From Ectobius pallidus (lineage: Eukaryota; Arthropoda; Insecta; Blattodea; Ectobiidae), in the NCBI GenBank assembly GCA_964059195.1, contig CAXKWD010000006.1:176078825-176142824 (forward strand): a stretch of DNA of 64,000 nucleotides. The letters run 5' to 3'. The notes under the pieces are model-generated. The model did no database searches, was not told where the DNA came from, and saw only the letters and a list, made by a program, of their open reading frames with translations. Of this stretch, positions 44,696 to 55,500 are shown piece by piece. How positions within the stretch are numbered: position 1 is the first letter of the stretch; the number at the start of each line of letters is the position of its first letter. Made by a program: the position numbers and the translations under genes.

Positions 44696-46343
44696 GTTGA
44701 TTTGAAAATGCTTTGCGTGAGTCCCAATCTGGTAATGCTGTTTAAAATTGGCCCCATTATTTTTACTTTCTTGTCTTATCTCTTTTCAGCTTATCGCATA
44801 TTGCTGTATCTATAGCTAAACACTGACGAGGGTCACTGAATATGTCGCTGACTTATTTTGTATTACGACTTTGACGGCGAAGGATTCACATTGAGCTTTC
44901 TAAGCCATTGTGCTTTTTTATCATTAAATATTACCATGTGAAAGTGATGTAATAACAGCTTGTAGTAGCTGCGTACTACTTCAAATCCAGGCGGGAATGC
45001 CGGAGGTTCTTTCAAGCGAATTACCGGTAATTATTGCGTTGGGGAGAAGGGAAAGGAGACCCACTGACCCACAAGATCGGGAAGAAGAACAGCTGATCAG
45101 TCCACGGAGGATAGAGAAAGAAGAAAGTTCATTCCATTTCTCCGGGCTGAAGTTCGTCAGTTGACGTGTAATGTGACATTTCATAGCAGAGGCTCATTTC
45201 AAGTATGTTTCCTCAGTTATTTTAGATATTTTACCGTACTTTTACAGATGTTCTTGTGGCAATATCCAGCGCTTACCAGAAGTCATGTTTTGAAAATAAG
45301 ACATTTAAATTTAATGTAAGGTTATGTATGGCAGACCTGGAGATTGACCTTTTAACCATGGTTATCGTGGCTAAATTTAACATTTCTTCCATTATTCTAC
45401 CCTTTCGCCCTTTCGTTCAATCCTTCTGTCATCTTCGTTATATGTTTCCAATTTTAATACTATCCGGTAGGCCTGCAGACTGCAATTTGCAATGGATCCC
45501 GATTATTCTAAATTAATCGTGTCAGCCAGAACCTCATTGTAAATGTTGTAATGTAATTCTGCATTAGGTCTAGATTATGTTGCACTTAAAGGAATTATAT
45601 TCTGTAGGTATTCATGAAGGTCATAGCCGTTTTATGTTTCTCGTAAAAAGAATACTCTAAACGTATAAATGGAAAAATAAAAAATGCCGGTAATAATAAT
45701 TTAATAGGCACACACTATATAAAAATAACAATCAAACTAACAGTTATTATGAAGCATTCGGCCAATAGGCAAGTCTCTTCTTTCCTTGGCTTTCTATTTT
45801 CAGTAACATAAGTAATTTCTTTTTCCTTTAAATCGTGTTTATCTGGATAGTTTTTCTTCCAGAATCCGGAGAGTCCTCCAACTTTCCCTTGATAACATCA
45901 TGAAGCAGACAATTTCATCTCAAAATGTGACATTTCTAGTTTGCGTTCCTATGAAAAACTGTATTCAGGATTGAGCTCTTCTCAGAAGGATAGGCGGAGT
46001 GGGACCCAATAGGAAAGCCAGGAAGTGGGACAAATAGATAAAGAGCTCTGATAAGGAAAAATTAAACGGAATAGTAGTGTAGTCCTTTCCCTGTTTGCTA
46101 AGCTGTAGCCTGCCATCCCTATTGAAGTTTCAGTCTTAGATCCGGATTTCCAAGGTCCCTGCTACAATATGGCCTCCCTACTGATCGGGTTGTCGACACA
46201 ATACTGGTAATACAGCTTGATGCAATTTGCAGTATTTGTTGTATCTTTCCCATCTGCGCAATGTAAACATGTCACATTTCAGGGGATTATGAAAAACACC
46301 CCATAAACTCCAAATCCTGAGAAAGATTTTCAAATGTTTTACA
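44696..46343 (+). other. Upstream region of SDR gene 2, unassigned
   Basis: No repeat or coding pattern recognised. Because gene 2 has an acceptor just before its ATG, a non-coding first exon and promoter may lie here or further left, but I cannot point to them. Confidence 0.35.
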
Positions 46344-46359
46344 GAGTGCAGTGGACAAC

Positions 46360-46503
46360 ATGCTACTGAGGATGTATTCGTTACTGGTCCTCTCTTACGA
46401 TGTCGTCTGTCTCTTCTTCCTTATCATGAAGGCTGGTGTTGAGGCTCTTTATCGCCTCTTCTGTCCACCGAGAGAGAAATCTGTGACTGATGAAATAGTA
46501 CTG
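46360..46503 (+). CDS. SDR gene 2, exon 1 (residues 1-48)
   Basis: ATG at 46360 follows an acceptor-like TTTTACAG. It encodes the hydrophobic YSLLVLSYDVVCLFFLIM and FCPPREKSVTDEIVL. Donor CTG|GTAAGA, phase 0, at the same position as gene 1 exon 1. Confidence 0.88.
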
Positions 46504-49500
46504 GTAAGATTAACTTAATATTTTAATAATCTCTCAAGATAAGATAAGATAAGATAAGATATTTATTCACCAGTGGTATTGTAAAATACATGGCTTCGTC
46601 AATTGTGGATATATAATAAAGAGAGAAAATGCGCACATTTGTGCATATGTAATTACAAAGATCTTATACCTAATTGCAGAAAGCAAATACAGAAAGTGTC
46701 CATTTTATCAGAGTTTATATCTCATTATCCTGTATTTGGGAAGTCCGTTATTCCTAGGCTGAAGAATTCTTCTAAGTTGTAGAATGGGGTTTCCACTAGC
46801 CACTTAGATATTGTGTTCTTGAACTCCTGTGCATTCAGTTCCTTGATCCTACTTGGAATTTTGTTAAAAACTTTTATGGAGATCACATGAAAGTTATTTT
46901 GGGTTTTCGTTAGTCTTGTTCTTGGTACATTCAAGTCACTTAGTATTCTAGTCCTGTGTTCATGAATCTCACTTCTAAGAACATTGTTCTGGGCTTTACA
47001 CTTTACATGAACTAGCAGATCCAATATGTACAAGTTTATGATTGTCATAATTTTGAGTTCTCTAAAGAGAGGTTTACAGTGGTCCCTATTACTTGCCCCT
47101 GTTAGTATTCGTACTGCTTTCTTTTGTAAAACTAGTACTTTCTTAATATGTGGGCTATTGCCCCAGAGTAGTAGACCATATCTTGCAATGCTTTGGAAAT
47201 ACGCAAAATAAGCTGATTTCACATATTCTTGTGGAACTTGCGTTCCCAGGTTCCTTAGTAAATATAACACTCTAGAGAGCCTTTGGCCTACCCAATTTAT
47301 GTGGTCTTCCCAGCTAAGCTTGCAATCTATAGTGATCCCCAAAAGTTTGCCAGGCTCTTTATTAGTTGTCCCATCTGGTTTCAGTGTGAAAGTAATCGAC
47401 TGTGTCTTCGTTCTGTTTAACTGGAAACCATTTGCCCTAAACCAGATATCTGCTTCTTCTAATGTTTCTTGGCTTTCTTTGTGGAGATTGTCTGCTGTGT
47501 GATCACTATTTAGGAAAGTAGAGTCATCTGCATATATTATTGATCGGGAGTGGACATTATGTCCCAAGTCATTTATCATGATCAGAAACAGGACGGGACC
47601 AAGTACTGTTCCTTGTGGGATACCCTGTCTGAGGTAACCTATGTTTGATTTTTTTCCAGCCATTGAGACAATCTGTTGGCGATCAGTAAGGTAGGCTTTA
47701 AACAGCTTCAGTTCTCTGTCTTTTATACCATAGTATTCTAATTTCAATAACAGTCAATATTAGAACTTGTTAAATACATAGGCCTACTTGGTACAACCAA
47801 ACAAATAACATTTTTTTTTTTTTACTGATGCTGCCAAGAACAAAACATTGTACAAAAACAAAATTTTATATTTGAATTAGTTACTTCTAGGGATGAGACG
47901 AAAGTTGATCACTTTCTTTTAATTTGTAATACCTCTTGTAATATCTCTTGTAATAAATAAATAATAATATTATAATAATAAATAAAAAAAAAAAAAAAAA
48001 AAAAAATTTGGAACTGGACTACGTGACTGCCAGTCAACAGTGAGGTATGCTTCGCCACTAATGCTTGTGCCGTTATGAGAGAAAAAAAAACAAACTATTG
48101 TTGCAGTAATGAAATTTCCCTGTGCAGGAAGAGATTAAATATGTCACATAATAAAGCGTGCACTATTCAGTAATATAACTGTTCGTAACCTATCACTGGT
48201 AGTACATGTCACTGACCTAGAATCTAGCTGCCACTACTTGCCTATATCTACCATCGTAATGTTATTCAGCATTCTGTATTTAAACAAACCGGCTTGGTGT
48301 TCCGTGTATAATCTAGAGTAATCTGCCATCTACTGAGTTCGTTCTTCACATAGTTAGAGCTAAAAGTCCTAACCAGTGTGGCCTGATCGAGTTGGTGGCA
48401 GTCATGTTCTCCAGTTTAGCGCCTCATTTTTCTAGCAATTTTCTTGAGTTTTTACACTGAACATAAGCTCTATGAAGTGAAAATTGGTTTTAGATTGCAG
48501 GAGCTGGTCGAGGGCTGGGAAGAGCGTTGGCTGTTCAGTTTTGCATGCTGGGAGCGAAGGTAGTATGCATAGACATCAGAACTGAGAGCAACGAGGAGAC
48601 GGCTCTGAAGGCAGAAACACTGGGCTACGGAGTGGGCCATGCATATGCATACACTTGCGACATTAGCAGTAGAGATCAGGTGAGAAATATTCCTGGCCAG
48701 TGGCGGACGCAGGGGGGATATATCCCCCCCAAAAAATTTGAAAAAAGGCTATATGTATATGCACTCTAAGTGGCCAGTTTTATTTTTTTTAGTATTCTTT
48801 CTACCTATTCAAATCCCCCCCCCCCCCGAAAAAGAATTCTGCGTCCACCACTGCTGACAGCTGTTATTTTCAGATGCTATGTAACGACTGTATTTTTTCC
48901 CCCCACAAAGATGAAAAATGGTAATGTTTGAGGTTGTAATGTACTTTAGAATCTATAGAATTCCAGCCTTACTAATAAAAGCTGCTTATATTTGCATTGA
49001 ACGGTTGTTTGGTTGATCACCGTGCAAATTCTACATAAACAGTGTTACTAACAAACCAAGCGTAACTGTCAAGGGTTACACCAGGTTTGAATGTGGAACG
49101 TTATCAAACGCGTCATGCTGGTAATGATGTTACTAGCCCACAGCTATTAAGGACTGCAGAACGCCAATGTCGCTGTCTGTCTGAGCAGTGAACAAACAGC
49201 AGTTATCGTCTGTCGAGAGAGAATCTAGTTTCACTATTTCATTATATTGTTTTCAGAAAGTTGTAACCATGGGTAAAATTATGGAAATACATCCCTCAAA
49301 CAAGGAACATTGTTTATAATTCTGCAAAAGCACCTCAAAATTCAATCTCAGACATCTACGAAACTGAAAGAAAAGTCGTAAGGAAAGTGAACACTTAAAT
49401 AACGTAAGATAGCGTAATTTGTACTGCATACTCGCAAGATTCGGCAAGTGCGCAGAATCAATCTCATTGTGAAACAGTGTAGGCAATCTGACGATACTGA

Positions 49501-52500
49501 CTGTGGTTATGGTGTTGCTATAAACTAACCGTAGCTAAAATAACCAAACCTCTCACAAACCTGCATTGTACAACACAATTGAAATAAGCTGAACAATCAT
49601 AGCCATCCAATCAAAGTGTTGGGAGACAATCTATGGTCCGTGTAACCAAATCCGCAACATCAATAAAATTTTGTGCAAAGTGTCCAATATTAGTATTCCT
49701 AACCTAACTGTCACTTACCTGTGAATATAGTTTGCTCAGGGACTGACTAATGGGACCTGCCTGGGAGGGAGGGGTTTAAAGTTTCGAATGTCTCCTTCTA
49801 GATGGTGTTGCTAGTAATGCAAAAGTTGAAACTGGGAAAAATTATTTTTCCTTTATTCTCTTCTTCTCTTCCTTTTCCTCTCTCTTCCTCCCTGTCTCTC
49901 ACCTTTTCCTCGCCCTACCTACCTATTTGAGACCTATTCCTAACAGTAAATTTTGGATCGATCGGGATTCAAACTTGTGACCACTAGCACTGTAACCAGC
50001 AACCTTAACTACTACACCATGAGCGATTGCTGAGCGATAAAGGGAAAATTCATCTATTTAAGTTTAGAGAGCATTATAGTACGTAAGAAATAACCATTTT
50101 GGTGCAAGGGTCATTTTCGTAACCCTGTGATTTATTATATTTTTATGTGTATATGATGAAGGGTACAATTGTGAGGTGTGCGCAAGGCTCGGAAGTGAGG
50201 GGAAGCAGCTGGGCAGAGCTTGCCCGGTGCACAACCTAAAGTTGTCTTTTGTCCAAACCTGAAACCTCTCTTTGCTTGTACTAACCTACTTTCTATGTCC
50301 TTTTTGTTTCTACCCAAGTAATAATACCGATTCATCTTCTCCTCTGTAGAATGTAATGTTATTTGTGTTGTTAAGGTGATGAACCTGGCTGAGAGGGTGA
50401 AGCAAGAAGTGGGTACAGTCACTGTCATAATAAACTGCTGCAATCTTCCAAGTCCACGCGTCCTCATCGAACATCCAGCTCCAGAAGTCGCCAAGACCAT
50501 GGATGTCGGAGTCATGTCACACTTGTGGGTAAGTCACAGCTTGTCCATATGGAAGGGGGGTGGGGGGGTAAAGAACACAATTTATAAGAGTTCATAACCC
50601 ACAACCAAAAGTAAGAAAAAACGTTAAAAATTAACTAATTGAAGTCTCTTTATTCAAAGTAGTCGAACGTTTGAAACACTTTTAGCTCACTTACATACCT
50701 TTACTAGGACATGTTTCAAGAGGTAAGTACCCTCCCATCGTCGGCTAGTGGTCGACTGGCATTCTGGCGACTGTGTTGTGTGAAGTTCTGTGTGCTGCCA
50801 TCTGTTTTCATTGAGACTCACCACTAAGAAAACAGATGGCAGCACACAGAACTTCACACAACACAGTCGCCAGAATGCCAGTCGACCGCTAGCCGACGAT
50901 GGGAGGGTACTTACCTCTTGAAACATGTCCTAGTAAAGGTACGTAAGTGAGCTAAAAGTGTTTCAAACGTTCGACTACTTTGAATAATTAGTATAGTTTC
51001 ACTGTCAAAAAAACTTCATTCCTAAACTTTGTAATTGAAGTCTCGTTGAACGCATTTGAAAAATGATAATACTGATACAGGATTTGAAGAGGTATGTTTC
51101 AAACAGTATTAAGTCCTTGAAACAATGCTCTGGTGGACCCCTATTTCTTCGCCTATTACATTCTGAAATCCTAAGTCTGCCACGTATCTCAACGGGATCC
51201 TCATTTTTTGTTTGGAGGTTAGGGCTGCTATAACCTATAAAATAATCACTAACCATGCAACTCAAATCTTTCAAGTTTCTTATAAACAGTAACTGATGGC
51301 GCTCTTTATACTTTTTTTATGTCTTATTTGTAAAAACGCAGTCATGCAAAATACCACCAACCATTCACTAAGCTATCTAAGCCATGAATGATGCATGCTA
51401 CGATTTTTCTTAGTAAAACCTACAAAACAGAGTTCTATACTAGACTGCTCTTTATGCATACGTTTCATAGTTCATTCTAAGGCTGGAAGGAAAATGGCCA
51501 ACACTATCGATTTTTTGCTAAGACGAAAAGCTTTGCCTAAGATTTTTATTCCTACAAATCTTAGTATTGCCTTAGAAAAGTGAAGTAAAAGTATCTACTA
51601 CCATTTAATGCATGCCATCTGATATATAACGGTATTTGATTTTAATGATTTATTCCAGATTCTACAAGCATTCTTGCCAGCCATGCAAGACAAAAAGCAT
51701 GGCCATATTGTGATGCTGTCTTCAGTAGCAGGTTTGACGGGAATCAATGATCTGGTGCCTCTTTCTGCTGCACAGTTCGCAGTACAGGGAATTGCCGAAT
51801 CTCTGAACGAGGAACTGAGAAACTACAAGTCAACCGGAGATGTGAAACTGACACTTGTACACATATATCCCTTCATTGTGTCTGTGGATCTGTCTACGAA
51901 TGCACAGCTAAGGTAGAACATGTTAGCTAAGATTATTATTATATCGCCATTTCTTGAATTGTTAGCACCACCGGTGCAGACAGTAATAACTAAGCCCTGG
52001 ATTTTTAAGTTCCATCCACAATGTGCAGTCAGTAGTCGGTAGTCGAAGTATAACTTGTGGTGAGTAATGGACGCCATTCACAATGTACAGTTGCAGTCGA
52101 CAGTTGGTAGTCCGCAGTTGGGAAATTTATCTTCGACTACTGACTGCACTTTCGCAAGTAACATATTACGAGGTTGAAAATGATTTACTAGTTCAAATAA
52201 ACAGATTAACATACTACGAGAAAGCAAGTTGTGTTTATTATATATATTATGTAATTATCACCGCCGTCTTGAGAATTACACTGCCTGTCCTATGCTTTAT
52301 TTTAACATGGAGTTTAGAGTATTGCTCAATTGCCTACTTTCTCCAGTAGAGGTGACACGGTTCACACCCAGATAGCATGAAAATCCAGCATATTTCAGTT
52401 TCCGAGTTTATGCTTCAGAGGGCAACACTGAGCATACGGTAATGTAAAGGGTATTGCAGCTGGGTGTGGTAGGTGCTGCCATCTGTAATGTCGCCACGTA

Positions 52501-55500
52501 CGCAAAATTAGCCATATAGGACAGGCAGTGTATACAAGAGTAATACAGTCTAGAAGGCAGTGGTAATTATAAAGCGAATTCTTCCACATTTCTTATACTG
52601 TAAAATGTTTCCCTAACATCAATGTCGACTGCATATTGTGGACAGCTCAAGTGCTGCTCCCAAGCAGCCAACTGCCGACTGCACATTGTGGATAGACCAT
52701 TAGGCTTTTATTTTCGTGGAATAACCCTTTTTTAGGTTTTAAACAAACAATTTATGGTGTTGCTGCTAGAGCTATCTGCCATTAAATTAAACTAACCAGT
52801 CAGAAAACTATAATACCGTTATCGAAATAAGTCAACGATCAAAGCCAGTCAAACAGAGTCTTGGGAAAGTCTATGGGCCAGATAACCTACGCTGCAACAT
52901 TGTTTATTATTTATTTAATTTGTTGAGAATATAACAGGCTCGTTGTCAATTACAACTTTGTCTTATACTAATTACACCAGTTTTACAATACCAGTATTAT
53001 ATGCTTTATCTAACACTTTAAAAAAACAAGAAACAAGATACACATACAATATTAAAATTACGCAATGAAGGGAACAGGTCAAAATATAAAATCGCGAATT
53101 CCGTGCAGAGTGCTGAAGAAGACTCAAATTTTTTATTTTAACTTCCACCCCTATATAATGGACCAGTCCACCCACCTCTTCAATATAGTTTTGTCCAGCT
53201 AAAATAATGCACTTATTAATTAAAATTACCACTCTAAATAATAACCTAAATTTCAAACCCTCCACTAAGTAAAAATAAAATTTATTTGTAGGTCTTTGGG
53301 TTATAAATGCTTAGGGCTTTTTAGGTAATTCATAGGTCATGAAAACCTAGCACTACAAGTGAAATTAAACTTACAGTTTTGAATCCTCCTGGCTGTCAGC
53401 TTCTATCCTTTCTGGCACACATAACACACAAAATAATAATGATGCACTTATTTTCACAAAAATTCTGTTTCTTTTTATCTTATTTTCAATAAGTTTCACT
53501 AATTCACTAACTCAACTATCCCTCCAAAACTTCTTCAAAGCCAGCAACGGTGTTGCCAACCAAAAGATAACAGAGTATAACTTACCAAAGTGAAAAAAAA
53601 ATGTTCACAATTTTCCCTCCAAAATATCTACACTGTACATTTCAAAGGCCACAACCAAGCCAACAAGGGTGGCCAATTAGAAAAACCAGAGAGTGTAACA
53701 CATAACTTACCAAGCTAAAAAAATAAATTCTCTCCCATAAAAAAAAAATAGACAAGCAGACATCTTGCAATAGTAGATTTAAAGGGATGTAACTTTGAGA
53801 AATCAAGAAAAATATGTATAAAACAGTACATTGGAGGGGGGGGGGGACAAGAAATGGGGAATTTATTACTACTGGTATTAAACATCTCTTACCAGACACC
53901 CCTAAATAGCGGCAACTGCTCTTAAGGGGCAAAGGCACCTTAAATTGGGTCAAAACATCCTTATTATTTTGTTTAATTTCACATTATGGAAATATTTTAA
54001 ACTACAAACCTATTAACCCTTAACTATGCTGATGTTTTCAGGTTGCGCTAATATGCTGGTGGGGTCTTATATACCCATATAAAAAATAATAAAAAATGAT
54101 AAAATAAAACAAATATTAGGCCTATTTATTAACCATAATGTTATGAGAAAATATAGAATTGCTAATGGTTAAAGAAGGCTGTTAACAATTTTCACATCCA
54201 AAATTGGCAAATAGGCTAGAAATATAAACAACACCCATTTTCACACCAATTTTTAGTTTTTCTGTCTCTCTGTAGACAAATACAACTTGCTCGTGGGGTC
54301 CAAACAGTTAAAAACTGTGATATTCCACTTTTGAGCGCCAATAATGTGCACACCACTTCCAGCATCGGTCAAATAACAGTATATACTAGGATTACAAAAA
54401 GCCTCAACGACATTTCATGTTTAACTCGAGAAATATTACAAAACAAAAGAGTGGAGGGGTTTCACAGACCCCACAAGCACAGTTAAGGGTTAAAGGTCTT
54501 AAAGGTAGCGTATTAGAGAGACTATTAATTACTTAATTAACTATAGCCTTATCTAACCTCTCTTAAAAGATATCTGACTGGAAGATACCACATGTGTATT
54601 AGATTTTTTCTTATTCCAGGATTCCAAGTTATTTTGGCACTATTGATCCTGACACTGCCGCAAAGAAGATAATTGATGCTATGAGACGAGATTATGTGGA
54701 AGTCAGCATACCAGGCTATCTGTTGTACATCGGAAAGCTTGTCAGGTAACAAAATCAGAAGCGATTAGAGTCATTGGTACAGCAAGGATTTAATTTTGGG
54801 GTGCTAAAAATTATAAAATACATGATAGTAAATATTAATTATTACAGGAAGTTAGTAACAGTGAAGTCTTCTAATATAGTAATATAAGAATTGAGTCAAT
54901 TTTAGTGACACTTACTTCACTTGAATTCTCTGTTTGGAGACTAGTTTCGGGAAATTTTTTTTTTAATATGGGAGAACAAATTTCCTGAAACTAGTCTCCA
55001 GATAAAGAACTCAAGTGAAGTGTCACAAAAATTGACTCAATTCTTATATTACTATATACGAGGGTTGGTCAATAAGTAAGGTCTCCAACACTCTAGCCCA
55101 AGCTCACAACGTCGGACGAGAGATTTGGCACCACTGCCATGTCCCGCTATCTCCCCTCTTTCAAACGAGCTATGGCTGCAGCCGCTGAACCTTTTAGTGT
55201 CCGAGATAGAGCTGTTTGAAATTGATCTCCCGATTTCCGTCCCCGCCAAGTAATAAGTAAGGTCTCCAACACTCTAGCCCAAACTCACAACGTCAGGCGA
55301 GAGATTTGGCACCACTGTCATGTCCCTCTATCTCCCCTCTTTCAAACGAGCCATTGCTGCAGCCGCTGAACCTTTTAGTGTCCAAAATAGAGCTGTTTGA
55401 ATGGATCTCCCGATTTCCGTCCCCGCTGAGTGCGGCCTCCGCGAACCCACCTCACATAAACCTTATGGAACATCAATTTGTCACTCAAAATGGTCTGTAT

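Noticed and set aside
48690..48861. 8-bp TSD for the CAGTGGCGGACGC MITE
   Set aside because: The flanking 8-mers TTCCTGGC and CTGACAGC do not match, so only the TIRs support it.
50135..50515. 126-codon minus-strand open frame
   Set aside because: Antisense shadow of SDR gene 2 exon 3, no recognisable motifs.
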